DNA of 64,000 bases from Microcoleus sp. AS-A8. GTDB lineage: Bacteria; Cyanobacteriota; Cyanobacteriia; Cyanobacteriales; Coleofasciculaceae. Under the pieces are notes generated by a model that was given only the letters and a program-made list of their open reading frames with translations, was not told where the DNA came from and searched no databases. This document shows positions 44,422 through 52,964 of the stretch, one piece after another. The position numbers and the translations under genes were made by a program. Position 1 is the stretch's first letter. Each line of letters starts with the position of its first letter. The stretch covers positions 434,001 through 498,000 of the forward strand of contig JAMPKV010000001.1 in the NCBI GenBank assembly GCA_039962225.1, written 5' to 3'.

Positions 44422-46551
44422 ATGGTCAAGGTAGCACTCCTGATTGGGGTCGGTGAGTATGGGTCTGGTTTACACCCACTCCCTGACGCAGTGAAAGATG
44501 TCGAGGCGGTGCAGCAAGTTTTGCAGCCTTTAACAATGGGCGGTTTTGACGAAGTGAAACACCTGTCAAATCCTAATCCCCCCGTGATGCGAGAGGCTCT
44601 AGAAACCTTGTTTTCAGGCCGTACTCAAGATGACGTAGTACTGCTATTTTTTTCCGGTCATATTGTTTGGGATGATAGCGGTAAGCTTTACTTGGCAACA
44701 GCCATCACTCCCAAAAGTCCTCGAGCGGAACTGATTAGAGTCAGCGCTATTCCTATCAGTTTTGTGCATGACTTGATCAGCCATAGCCCTTGTCAACACC
44801 ATATCGTCATCCTAGATTGTTGTTTGAACTTGGTATCTGCCCCAGAAACGGCAACCCTTGAGGAGCAGACGCTAGAGATCAAATCTTTATTGGGTGGTAA
44901 CAGACAATCCATTCTCGCCTGTTTCACTCCGATTCAGGAGATCTCGGAGCCGAGAGACTATCCCCACTCCATCTATACACGTTACTTAGTCGAGGGAATT
45001 AAAACAGGAGCCGCAGATCTCAATCATGAAGGCTCGATTTCAGTGCGTGAGTTACATGAGTACGCTACCCAAAGAACTCAAATCGCAGCTCCCCTCCTGA
45101 AACCAGAGTTTTATTCCACTGAAGGTGGAGAGAAGATGGTACTGTTCAAAGCACCCCTTGATGACCCGAATCTCAAGTACCGCAGAGCCGTAAATAGTTG
45201 GGTTAGTGAGGGAAAAATTGCTCTCACGGGTCGCTCTAGCTTGGATAAACTGGCTCAGAGTTTACGCCTTACTTCTCAAGAGTGTAGCGTTATCGAAGCT
45301 GAAGTCCTCAAACCTGATCACGAGTACCAAGAAAAGTTGCAGCAATATAAGCGGGAGTTGGCGAAAGTGATTAGCTATGACTACCCCTTGGCAACTCCAG
45401 AGCGCAAACATTTAAAGATTGTTCAACAGTGTTTAGGGCTTAGACAGCAAGATGTCGCGCCAATTGAAGAGCAAATGAGTTCGAGGCTAGCCCGTCTCCA
45501 CGAAGCTGAAGATGAGGTGGATAAGTTAACTCCCGCCCATAGCGACAGCCAGCCCACGCTGGCATCTTCCGGACAGAAGACGGTGCTGCAACACTCCACT
45601 CGTCTTGTTGCTGTAGAACCCACTCCCGCAATGCCTGAAGCTGAAGATGAGGCGGAGCCATTAACTCCAGCCCATAGCGACACTCAGCCCACGCTGGCAT
45701 CTTCCGGACAGAAGACGGTGCTGCAACACTCCACTCGTCTTGTTGCTGTAGAACCCACTCCCGTAATGCCTGAAGCTGAAGATGAGGTGGATAAGTTAAC
45801 TCCAGCCCATAGCGACAGCCAGCCCACGCTGGCATCTTCCGGACAGAAGACGGTGCTGCAACACTCCACTCGTCTTGTTGCTGTAGAACCCACTCCCGTA
45901 ATGCCTGAAGCTGAAGATGAGGCGGAGCCGTTAACTCCCGCCCATAGCGACACTCAGCCCACGCTGGCATCTTCCGGACAGAAGACGGTGCTGCAACACT
46001 CCACTCGTCTTGTTGCTGTAGAACCCACTCCCCCAACGCCTGCCGGAAATTTATCATCAAATTCAGCAGAGTCAGCCACTAACTCTCCCTCTGCCTCTCC
46101 TTTTCCTAATAAATTCCTGCTTCCCCTGGCAATTGCAGGGGTTTTAATTACCGTCGCTTTAGCCATTGGTATCTCCAGCCGCAATCCAGTAACATCTCCT
46201 GCTAATCAGGTAGATAGAGCCTCTTCATCGGCTGGCTCTTCCTCTGATTCAGCTCCAACCGGGAAAAATTCTCAGCCAAACACGAATCCGACGCCTTCTC
46301 CATCGCCAAAAAGCCAAGATTGCATGATATTTGTGAATGGCAATCTCCGCTCTCATCCGGTTTCACTTGAGAGTGAGGTGATTGAATCCTTCAAGGGAGC
46401 CCTGCCCGTAACGGACAAGCGAACTGATCAGGGCTGGATACAAGTGAAACTTTCCAGTGGCAAATTAGCTTGGGCGCACCCAGATGTTATATCCAGCGCC
46501 AGCGAGAGAGAAATGGAGGCTTGCCTTGCTACAAAGAGGAATAGGAATTAA
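44422..46551 (+). CDS. caspase-like (orthocaspase) protein with tandem repeat linker, membrane helix and SH3b end
   Basis: 709 residues. Residues 1-230 form a peptidase C14 (caspase-like) domain: ALLIGVGEYGSGLHPLPDA, the catalytic histidine H80 in LLFFSGHIVWDDSGKLYLA and the catalytic cysteine C134 (ILDCC). The SGHG motif is SGHI here. Residues 250-350 are helical (an EAD-like adaptor region is possible). Then come four 45-residue repeats (residues about 362-541), a membrane helix near 568-590 and a C-terminal SH3b-like segment (about 622-700). Orthocaspases cleave after Arg or Lys and are linked to stress and cell death in cyanobacteria. Activity is inferred from the intact dyad. No substrate is evident. 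Confidence 0.9.
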   Translation: MVKVALLIGVGEYGSGLHPLPDAVKDVEAVQQVLQPLTMGGFDEVKHLSNPNPPVMREALETLFSGRTQDDVVLLFFSGHIVWDDSGKLYLATAITPKSPRAELIRVSAIPISFVHDLISHSPCQHHIVILDCCLNLVSAPETATLEEQTLEIKSLLGGNRQSILACFTPIQEISEPRDYPHSIYTRYLVEGIKTGAADLNHEGSISVRELHEYATQRTQIAAPLLKPEFYSTEGGEKMVLFKAPLDDPNLKYRRAVNSWVSEGKIALTGRSSLDKLAQSLRLTSQECSVIEAEVLKPDHEYQEKLQQYKRELAKVISYDYPLATPERKHLKIVQQCLGLRQQDVAPIEEQMSSRLARLHEAEDEVDKLTPAHSDSQPTLASSGQKTVLQHSTRLVAVEPTPAMPEAEDEAEPLTPAHSDTQPTLASSGQKTVLQHSTRLVAVEPTPVMPEAEDEVDKLTPAHSDSQPTLASSGQKTVLQHSTRLVAVEPTPVMPEAEDEAEPLTPAHSDTQPTLASSGQKTVLQHSTRLVAVEPTPPTPAGNLSSNSAESATNSPSASPFPNKFLLPLAIAGVLITVALAIGISSRNPVTSPANQVDRASSSAGSSSDSAPTGKNSQPNTNPTPSPSPKSQDCMIFVNGNLRSHPVSLESEVIESFKGALPVTDKRTDQGWIQVKLSSGKLAWAHPDVISSASEREMEACLATKRNRN
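45505..46044 (+). repeat. four 135-bp tandem repeats in the orthocaspase gene
   Basis: Unit starts are at 45505, 45640, 45775 and 45910, an exact 135-bp period. Units 1 and 3 share DEVDKLTPAHSDSQ, units 2 and 4 share DEAEPLTPAHSDTQ, so the array looks like a 270-bp two-unit block duplicated once. The rest of the unit is nearly identical at the DNA level. Confidence 0.95.
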
Positions 46552-46823
46552 TCTTCTTTTTGGTTATTAGAGTAACCCGCTTCAACCTTAGACTCAAACT
46601 TGCGTCGCACCCTTTCCAGACGCTCAGTAATCGTATCGATTCTTTGCTTAATGGTCATCGGATCAATGCTCAACCAAATCGTTGGGTTACCTTTATTTGC
46701 TTTGCGTCTACTATTCACATCAAAATTTTCAAGTCAACATCTTGGTTCAATTCTTACTGACACCGAGCTCTACAAGTTCTTTCTTAGGATAGATGAGTAA
46801 GTATCCTTTATAAACTCTTAACA

Positions 46824-46852
46824 TTGAACGGGTTGACTGATATGACTAAAGA
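46824..46852 (+). promoter_or_regulatory. candidate sigma70-type promoter
   Basis: TTGAAC (46824-46829), a 17-bp spacer and TAAAGA (46847-46852). Transcription would begin near 46859, about 10 bases before the structured element. No gene start follows closely. Confidence 0.4.
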
Positions 46853-46868
46853 TATATGTCTTTAGGTA

Positions 46869-46930
46869 GTGGTCGGCCAAACTTTGGCGAGCGCTCATGA
46901 CCTCTGGGACTCGATGGAGCGGCCGACTAT
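46869..46930 (+). ncRNA. candidate structured RNA
   Basis: An outer stem pairs GTCGGCC (46872-46878) with GGCCGAC (46921-46927), extendable to about 10 bp with wobble pairs, and encloses smaller inverted words (CCAA/TTGG, GAGCGCTC, CTC/GAG). With the promoter just upstream this fits a short RNA gene, but no known family is recognised and no T-run follows. Confidence 0.3.
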
Positions 46931-47060
46931 ATACAAAGGGGTAAAAAGTATTAGCAGATACCAAAAATTTATACATTAATCTAATCCCTTAGGGAGAACT
47001 TTGCATAGATAAAAATTTGTCACAATCTTGGGGACAATCAATGGAATTCAGGTCGTCAGT

Positions 47061-47231
47061 ATGCAAAAAGAACCTACAACTCAACTCTCGACTGAGGGTA
47101 GGGATAATTACCGCGACACTGAACAGCTCATTGCTGAGATGAATGAGCTAATCGCTAGAATCAAGCACCTGAGAATTTGTATAGCTTTGTATTTAGTCTC
47201 AAATGTTGAAGAAAACCGGAAGTTTCCCTAA
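47061..47231 (+). CDS. small hypothetical protein (56 aa), doubtful
   Basis: From ATG 47061: MQKEPTTQLSTEGRDNYRDT, then EQLIAEMNELIARIKHLRIC and a Lys-free end, closing inside the hairpin at 47216-47245. The helical middle is plausible, but there is no strong ribosome-binding site and no family. An in-frame start further up exists at 47028. Confidence 0.35.
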   Translation: MQKEPTTQLSTEGRDNYRDTEQLIAEMNELIARIKHLRICIALYLVSNVEENRKFP

Positions 47232-47245
47232 AGGGAAACTTCCGG
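47216..47245 (-). terminator. hairpin downstream of the exported hypothetical protein gene
   Basis: CCGGAAGTTTCCCT and its exact complement, separated by 2 bases. It lies about 27 bp past the stop of the minus-strand gene, and in that direction is followed by TTTTCTTC, as expected of an intrinsic terminator. Confidence 0.7.
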
Positions 47246-47272
47246 TAAAATCAATATTTAGGGCGAAAATCT

Positions 47273-48088
47273 TTAGCTGCTAGGGGTACAACCAGGAAGC
47301 GACTCCGGAGGAATCTGTGACCCAGAATTGGCAAGCCCTTGTACTTGAGTTCGATAAGTTACCAACTGGTCGCGGGCTTCTGGAGAAGGCGCGATCGCAA
47401 TCATTTGATCAATGACTTTAAGAGCTTGAGGCCAGTTTTGACCACAAACAGCTTGTTTCAAATCTCCATTGAGTTCATCAATGGTGGGTTTCGGGGGTGC
47501 GGGTTTTCCGGAACCGGTGGAACGATTAACGAGTTGGAACGAATCTAAAAATCCTTGAATACTTTTGGTTAAACTGCTTTCCTTATCTGTAATGGCTAGG
47601 GCGACATACAAACGTTTGTTGTCCAAAAACATTCTGCCTCTACCAATAACCCCTTGCTCAAATTGCAGTCGAATTTCCTTACCGGGTAAATTCCGTAAAC
47701 GAATATTTCGTTGACTCACGAGCCGTCCTCCAGCACCCTGGGCAAATCCAGTGGCGACCGCCGTTAGGTACTGGTTTTGATTTCGAGAATTTAAAGAGAG
47801 ATTTTTCGGGAAATCTAAATAACCGACGACATAACCCGCTTCTTGATCTCGAATAACAGTAAATGTATTGGTCGGGAAAGCACCTATTTGAGTTTTAGTC
47901 GTTCTCCGCTCTTGAGTGGGTGTCCCAGGCATCAAGACTCTAAATCCGCCTTCTGTTGAAGAGAATGGCTTCCAGATTGATTGAGCGATTAAAAGACTTG
48001 GCTTAGCTTGAACACTTTGAATAGATGCATACCCAGTTAATAAAAAAGCTAATAAAGAACCTGAAATAAGAATCTTTTTATTCATCAA
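47273..48088 (-). CDS. exported hypothetical protein of cyanobacterial type
   Basis: 271 residues. It starts with a signal peptide (MMNKKILISGSLLAFLLTGY, cleavage near VQAKPS). The mature part (WKPFSSTEGGFRVLMPGTPT, then RLRNLPGKEIRLQF, LYVALAITDKESS) has a fold-like pattern seen in uncharacterised secreted cyanobacterial proteins, followed by a helical C-terminal domain with a QNWPQALKVIDQMI motif. Two cysteines could form a disulphide. No enzyme motif is recognised. Divergent from argZ, whose start is 309 bp away. Confidence 0.72.
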   Translation of the reverse strand: MMNKKILISGSLLAFLLTGYASIQSVQAKPSLLIAQSIWKPFSSTEGGFRVLMPGTPTQERRTTKTQIGAFPTNTFTVIRDQEAGYVVGYLDFPKNLSLNSRNQNQYLTAVATGFAQGAGGRLVSQRNIRLRNLPGKEIRLQFEQGVIGRGRMFLDNKRLYVALAITDKESSLTKSIQGFLDSFQLVNRSTGSGKPAPPKPTIDELNGDLKQAVCGQNWPQALKVIDQMIAIAPSPEARDQLVTYRTQVQGLANSGSQIPPESLPGCTPSS

Positions 48089-48397
48089 TCTTCACTCCCT
48101 GAATAAAATAATAATCAAGCCCAGAAAAAATCTCCCTAGACTCTAACATCGGTGTATACACAAGCCTTGGCGCAGACTCCAGAGATTTTCTGTCATTCCT
48201 TAAAAATTGTTCAGAATAAGCCTTCTAATTTCTCCTAGGACGGTAAAATAGACATTTGGTATTTCTCTTAGCCAGCCGCCCACTCCTGGAGAAAACGATA
48301 AGGAGTGGCTCTTGCAGTGGCTATATTGCCTTTCGCGTTCGCTTGTAGAAAGGGGATTTCTCGCCTTTTCAGCATCCACCTCAGCTTAAAACCCATT

Positions 48398-50506
48398 ATG
48401 ACTGATTCGATTCGCTTTCTCATGTGCTCCCCCCAACACTACGACGTGGATTATGTGATTAATCCATGGATGGAGGGCAATATACACAAGTCTTCGCGCG
48501 ATCGCGCTGTTGAACAGTGGCAAAAGCTTCATTATGCCCTGAAAGACCGTGCACTCGTCGATCTGGTTGAACCTCAACCCGGTTGGCCGGATATGGTATT
48601 TACAGCCAATGCCGGTTTAGTTTTGGGTAAGACGGTAGTCCTCAGCCGCTTCCTCCACAAAGAGCGTCAGGGTGAGGAACCTTACTTTAAACAGTGGTTT
48701 GAAAGCCAAGGTTACACTGTCCATGAACTCCCGAAAGACCTCCCCTTTGAAGGGGCGGGGGATGCGTTACTCGACCGAGAAGGGCGCTGGCTATGGGCGG
48801 GTTATGGCTTCCGTTCCGAACTCGACTCCCACCCTTACCTAGCCAAATGGCTCGACATCGAAGTGGTATCGCTACGGTTAGCCGATGAACGGTTCTATCA
48901 CCTCGATACCTGCTTCTGTCCCCTCACGGGTGGGTATTTACTCTACTACCCCCCCGCCTTCGACGCCTACTCCAACCGCTTGATTGAAATGCGGGTGGCA
49001 CCTGAAAAACGGATTGCCTTGGAGGAGCCAGATGCGGTGAACTTCGCCTGCAATGCGGTGAATATCGACCAAGTGGTGGTGATGAATAAAGCCAGTGAGG
49101 ACTTGAAAAAGCGTCTCACCGCCCTTGGATTTGAAGTCGTTGAAACACCCCTCACCGAATTTTTGAAAGCAGGTGGTGCAGCGAAGTGCCTGACGCTGCG
49201 AGTTACTGAACCGGTTCGCACCGAAGTCCATGCCAATACAGCCGTGGAAAGCCGCGTCGTGCGGATGGAGGGACATTTACTCGATTCTGGCCTGATCAGC
49301 AGGGCGCTGGATTTGATTGTAGAAAATGGGGGCAGTTTCCAAGTTCTCAACTTCAATCTGGGAGAACAGCGGCAAAGTACCTCCAGTGCAGAGGTCAGGG
49401 TATCGGCTCCTTCCCATGATTTGATGGAAGAGATGATGACCCTGCTGATCGATTTGGGTGCAGTGACTCCGCCCCAAGAGGTGTGTGATACGAATCTGGA
49501 ACCTGTGATCCAAGATGGTGTGGCTCCGGATGATTTTTATGTCACGACGATCTATCCGACAGAAGTGCGGGTTAATGGGAAGTGGATTAAGGTACACAAT
49601 CAGCGCATGGATGGCGCGATCGCCGTTACCCATACCTCCGACGGCTCAGTGGCTCACTGCAAACTGTTGCGGGATTTAAAAGTGGGTGAACATGTGATTG
49701 TCGGGGTGGAAGGGATTCGCACAGTACGCAAGACGGAATCTCGCGAACAGCGCAACACCCAGGAATTTAGCTTTATGGCGTCCGGTGTTTCCAGCGAACG
49801 TCGGGTGGAATTGGTGGTTGAGCAAATTGCTTGGGAATTGCGTCAACTGCGCGATCGGGGTGGTAAGGTCGTTGTAACAGCCGGGCCGGTGGTGATTCAT
49901 ACGGGTGGAAGTCAGCACCTAGCGCGTCTGATTCGGGAAGGTTATGTGCAGGCGCTTTTGGGAGGAAATGCGATCGCAGTTCACGACATTGAGCAATCCC
50001 TGATGGGAACCTCTCTCGGCGTGGATATGAAACGCGGAGTTCCGGTTCGAGGTGGACATCGGCACCATCTGAAAGTGATTAACCTAATCCGTCGCTGTGG
50101 CAATATTGCCGCCGCCGTAGAACAGGGGATATTGACAAAAGGCGTGATGTATGAATGTATAAACAACAATGTGCCCTTCGCTCTCGCCGGTTCGATCCGC
50201 GATGATGGCCCCCTGCCGGATACCGAGATGGATTTAATTAAAGCTCAAACCGAGTATGCCAAGCAGTTGGAAGGGGCAGACATGATTTTGATGCTCTCCA
50301 GTATGCTGCACTCGATTGGTGTGGGAAATATGACGCCTGCGGGCGTGAAGATGGTGTGTGTGGATATCAACCCATCGGTGGTCACAAAATTGAGCGATCG
50401 CGGTTCTGTGGAATCCGTCGGCGTCGTCACAGATGTCGGCTTATTCCTCAGTCTGTTGGTACAGCAACTCGATAAATTGACGAGTCCTTATCAGGCCATG
50501 GTCTAG
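48398..50506 (+). CDS. argZ: arginine dihydrolase / ornithine-type LOR domain protein ArgZ (AgrE)
   Basis: 702 residues from ATG 48398, matching AgrE/ArgZ length. The N-terminal part is a guanidine-modifying enzyme domain with N71 in VFTANAGL, H168 in FYHLDTCF and C264 in GGAAKCLTLR, all at the numbers known for ArgZ, which converts arginine directly to ornithine plus CO2 and two ammonia. This start is chosen over the ATG at 48305 because it gives that numbering. The C-terminal half is a LOR/SDH-like (ornithine cyclodeaminase-type) domain; in Anabaena AgrE it makes proline. The pathway lets cyanobacteria mobilise arginine and cyanophycin nitrogen. No nitrogen-control site was identified. Confidence 0.95.
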   Translation: MTDSIRFLMCSPQHYDVDYVINPWMEGNIHKSSRDRAVEQWQKLHYALKDRALVDLVEPQPGWPDMVFTANAGLVLGKTVVLSRFLHKERQGEEPYFKQWFESQGYTVHELPKDLPFEGAGDALLDREGRWLWAGYGFRSELDSHPYLAKWLDIEVVSLRLADERFYHLDTCFCPLTGGYLLYYPPAFDAYSNRLIEMRVAPEKRIALEEPDAVNFACNAVNIDQVVVMNKASEDLKKRLTALGFEVVETPLTEFLKAGGAAKCLTLRVTEPVRTEVHANTAVESRVVRMEGHLLDSGLISRALDLIVENGGSFQVLNFNLGEQRQSTSSAEVRVSAPSHDLMEEMMTLLIDLGAVTPPQEVCDTNLEPVIQDGVAPDDFYVTTIYPTEVRVNGKWIKVHNQRMDGAIAVTHTSDGSVAHCKLLRDLKVGEHVIVGVEGIRTVRKTESREQRNTQEFSFMASGVSSERRVELVVEQIAWELRQLRDRGGKVVVTAGPVVIHTGGSQHLARLIREGYVQALLGGNAIAVHDIEQSLMGTSLGVDMKRGVPVRGGHRHHLKVINLIRRCGNIAAAVEQGILTKGVMYECINNNVPFALAGSIRDDGPLPDTEMDLIKAQTEYAKQLEGADMILMLSSMLHSIGVGNMTPAGVKMVCVDINPSVVTKLSDRGSVESVGVVTDVGLFLSLLVQQLDKLTSPYQAMV

Positions 50507-50624
50507 AGGTTGGTGAAACTAAAGCCTGCTTTATGATAGTGGGCTTTATTTTGATTCTCGTGACCTGTGAATTTGTAGCGTGATCGTAAGCGTAACGCAT
50601 CCATATAGATGGAATAACATGCAT

Positions 50625-50656
50625 CGGGTGGGTTAGGCGCAGCCGTAACCCACCCG
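50625..50656. repeat. hairpin of the GGGTGGGTTA type
   Basis: Perfect 11-bp arms CGGGTGGGTTA and TAACCCACCCG with a 10-base loop, between convergent argZ and a peptidoglycan-binding protein gene. This is a common dispersed element type in cyanobacteria and may act as a terminator. Confidence 0.6.
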
Positions 50657-50691
50657 ACTAACAACTAGAAATATTCAAGAAGTGATCGAGA

Positions 50692-51594
50692 TTATTTTTC
50701 TAACTCATTGCCTGGAATAATGGTCGTCAGGAAGAGGTAGTCTTTATTCATTTGGTAACGCTTGTCCTGCTTGATTAGCTTCATGAATTCCCGATGACCG
50801 TCGCGAGTGCGTCCCACCAGACAGCCAGCGCTAGCAAAGCTAATGTTGTTGCGGGGTAAGTCAAACCCCCAGTGCTGATTAACATCGAAGAAGCCCGTAT
50901 CGAGCTTATCGCCTGTGCGTTTTAGGTCTTTGTTAAAATCCCTATGTACCGTGATTGGGGCGGCTTGAACTAAAGCTTCGTGGGGGTCTGCACCGCCGCC
51001 GTAATGAGTACCTACTTTCCAAGATTTATATTGTCCAAATGCAATCCGGGCAGCACCTTTGCCTTTGTTAATCGGATTGTAAGTATAATACAAACCCGGT
51101 TCAGTTGTGGCTTCCCAGTTGCCGACTATTTTCGGTTTTCCATTGACAATTTCGATCACGAACCGACGGTCGTTAAAGTAGTTAGGCTGATCGGAATTAG
51201 GGGTGCCATCGGCGTCCATTCCCTCCACATAAATGATGTTGTACTCTCCAGCTCCGGTGGAAAATGGGTAGCCCTTTTTCTGCATGTACTTAATGATGCG
51301 GCTAGGTAAGTCATTGTCGAGTTTAAGAGCGGGCTTCGGCAGGTCTTCGGGTTTGGTTGAAACCAATGCTTTAGCCGTCTTGGGTCCTAAGAAGTGGTCT
51401 TCTTCGCACTTCATGATTTTCTGAAACTCTTTGAGTGCAGCAGCAGAAATGGGACCAAACTTGCCATCCGATGGAGGATTGAGGAGTTTCAGCCAAATTA
51501 AAACATCTTGAATATGTTTCGCTAATTCTAGATCTGCTGAGATCGCGTCTATACTGTATTCAAGCTTTTTGTTAGAGAATTCGTAAAGGTTCAT
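50692..51594 (-). CDS. peptidoglycan-binding domain protein with possible L,D-transpeptidase-like end
   Basis: 300 residues. Residues about 20-92 form a PG_binding_1 domain (DGKFGPISAAALKEFQ and FLGPKTAKAL). The rest contains RFVIEIVNGKPKIVGNWEAT and a late SFASAGCLVGRTRDGHREF whose Cys resembles the catalytic site of L,D-transpeptidase or related hydrolases, with a histidine-rich stretch (VHRDFNKDL) before it. No clear signal peptide, though one could be missed. Cell-wall targeting is firm, the enzyme class is not. The neighbouring SLH and amidase genes are on the same strand. Confidence 0.72.
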   Translation of the reverse strand: MNLYEFSNKKLEYSIDAISADLELAKHIQDVLIWLKLLNPPSDGKFGPISAAALKEFQKIMKCEEDHFLGPKTAKALVSTKPEDLPKPALKLDNDLPSRIIKYMQKKGYPFSTGAGEYNIIYVEGMDADGTPNSDQPNYFNDRRFVIEIVNGKPKIVGNWEATTEPGLYYTYNPINKGKGAARIAFGQYKSWKVGTHYGGGADPHEALVQAAPITVHRDFNKDLKRTGDKLDTGFFDVNQHWGFDLPRNNISFASAGCLVGRTRDGHREFMKLIKQDKRYQMNKDYLFLTTIIPGNELEK

Positions 51595-51935
51595 GAGTCT
51601 TGGATTCAGGAAGAATAAGGTTAATAGAAGTAATTTCCTTTTGGCAAAATTCCTGATATTATTTTAGGGTTTTTGGCAACATTGATTAAAAACGGTAAAA
51701 CTACTCTTGACAGCAGGGATAACAGTTTTTCAATATTTTTTGCCCCCATCAGGATCTCTAGAAAATTTCTTTCTTAAGATAGAGGACAATTGTAAAAAAA
51801 GACTCGATTTCTACACAAAAGTTCTTTATCTCTGTTGCTCAACCTGTGGAAACTTTTGTACCCAAGTCGAATAAGGGACGCGCCAAAATCTCCCTTCCCG
51901 ACTCTGCTGCTCCTCTTCCGTCAAGCCGCAAGCGG
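51595..51935. other. 341-bp intergenic region
   Basis: A/T-rich at 51655-51810. No gene or clear signal is recognised. Confidence 0.45.
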
Positions 51936-52904
51936 CTACCGAGAGGCGATTTTTTCTCCATTTCCTGAAATCGCTAAGGCTTGATAAACCATCGCAGCCA
52001 TCTCAGCACGAGTCGCCGGTTTATTGGGTATCAATATTTTATCTTTAGGGTAGCCAGCAACCAGACCCGCTTCTTTTGCCGCTGCTACTTTAGCCAGGGC
52101 ATAATTCAGAACTTGGTCGCTATCTTGAAAAGCTTGTAACGATTTGACGGGTACTGATGGGGTTTTAAGCTTCAAGGCTGTAGCAAGAGCCACCAAAACT
52201 TCCGCACGAGTAATCGGTTGATCCGGGCGGAAATCTTGGGCTGGATATCCTTTTAAAAGACCCGTTTGGGAAACTTCTTTAATCGCATCCTCAGCCCAGT
52301 AATCAGCTGGTAAGTCCTTAAACTTTATTGCAGTTTGTCTATTTTCCTTATTCAATACTTTTTGTAGCAGGGTAGCGAATTCTCCCCGTGTCGCAAACTT
52401 ATTCGGTCGAAAACTGCCATCCGGCAAGCCTGCAATCATCTGACGCTGATTGAGCGATTTAATAAAACGACTCGCCCAAGAGCTATCGGGGACATCAGAA
52501 AATTCCACAACAGATGTTGGGCTAGGAGCAGCGGGTTTTGGTTTTGAGCGATTAGTATCTAGATCCGACGCTGTCGATTCAGGCTTAGGTCCCTGTTGGC
52601 TTAAACGGCTACGGCTTAGAGCCGATGAGGTCTCAGGAGCATCAGTGCTTAGAGGTTCCCTCAATGGCAGGGGAGACGATTCAGGAGCAGTAGTGGTTGG
52701 TTTTGATATCGCTACTCCCTCTGGCGCAGACTTGGGTTGTGGTGAAGGTGGTGAAACTCCTAATTTTTTCAGGCTGAGTAGGTCATTTTGTTTATTCGCT
52801 GCCCAAGCATATAACAAGCCATTGATCGCCGTAAAAGCCACAAAAACTGTAATGCAATTATCCAACTTTAGAGGAGGTGGATCAGGAGGAGAAAGCTTAG
52901 ACAT
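51936..52904 (-). CDS. SLH (S-layer homology) domain protein
   Basis: 322 residues. A short hydrophobic segment near residues 18-36 anchors the protein, followed by a Pro/Ser-rich linker (about 50-130) and three SLH domains (about 135-180, 195-240 and 257-310), each with the expected motifs: FSDVPDSSWASRFIKSL with GLPDGSFRPNKFATRGEFA, FKDLPADYWAEDAI, and AFQDSDQVLNYAL. SLH domains bind pyruvylated wall polysaccharide, so it probably ties the wall to an outer layer or envelope. No enzyme domain. It is 60 bp from the amidase gene on the same strand. Confidence 0.92.
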   Translation of the reverse strand: MSKLSPPDPPPLKLDNCITVFVAFTAINGLLYAWAANKQNDLLSLKKLGVSPPSPQPKSAPEGVAISKPTTTAPESSPLPLREPLSTDAPETSSALSRSRLSQQGPKPESTASDLDTNRSKPKPAAPSPTSVVEFSDVPDSSWASRFIKSLNQRQMIAGLPDGSFRPNKFATRGEFATLLQKVLNKENRQTAIKFKDLPADYWAEDAIKEVSQTGLLKGYPAQDFRPDQPITRAEVLVALATALKLKTPSVPVKSLQAFQDSDQVLNYALAKVAAAKEAGLVAGYPKDKILIPNKPATRAEMAAMVYQALAISGNGEKIASR

Positions 52905-52964
52905 AGAGTGTTAACATACTATTTCTCTCCAGATTAACCGCTTCTATCTCCCAACGTCTGTAAC

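Larger units (their letters stand above)
46552..47060. other. intergenic region with candidate promoter and RNA element
   Basis: About 510 bp. Two short overlapping open frames at 46560-46800 have no support. The promoter at 46824-46852 and structured element at 46869-46930 are listed separately. Confidence 0.5.

Noticed and set aside
45505-45915. DEVD tetrapeptides in repeat units 1 and 3, known as an animal caspase-3 site
   Set aside because: Bacterial orthocaspases cleave after Arg or Lys, so DEVD is most likely chance.
45423-46184. Several long minus-strand frames across the orthocaspase repeats
   Set aside because: They repeat with the same 135-bp period because the DNA repeats; no ribosome-binding site or family.
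46560-46800. Two overlapping short frames after the orthocaspase gene
   Set aside because: No ribosome-binding site, unnatural composition.
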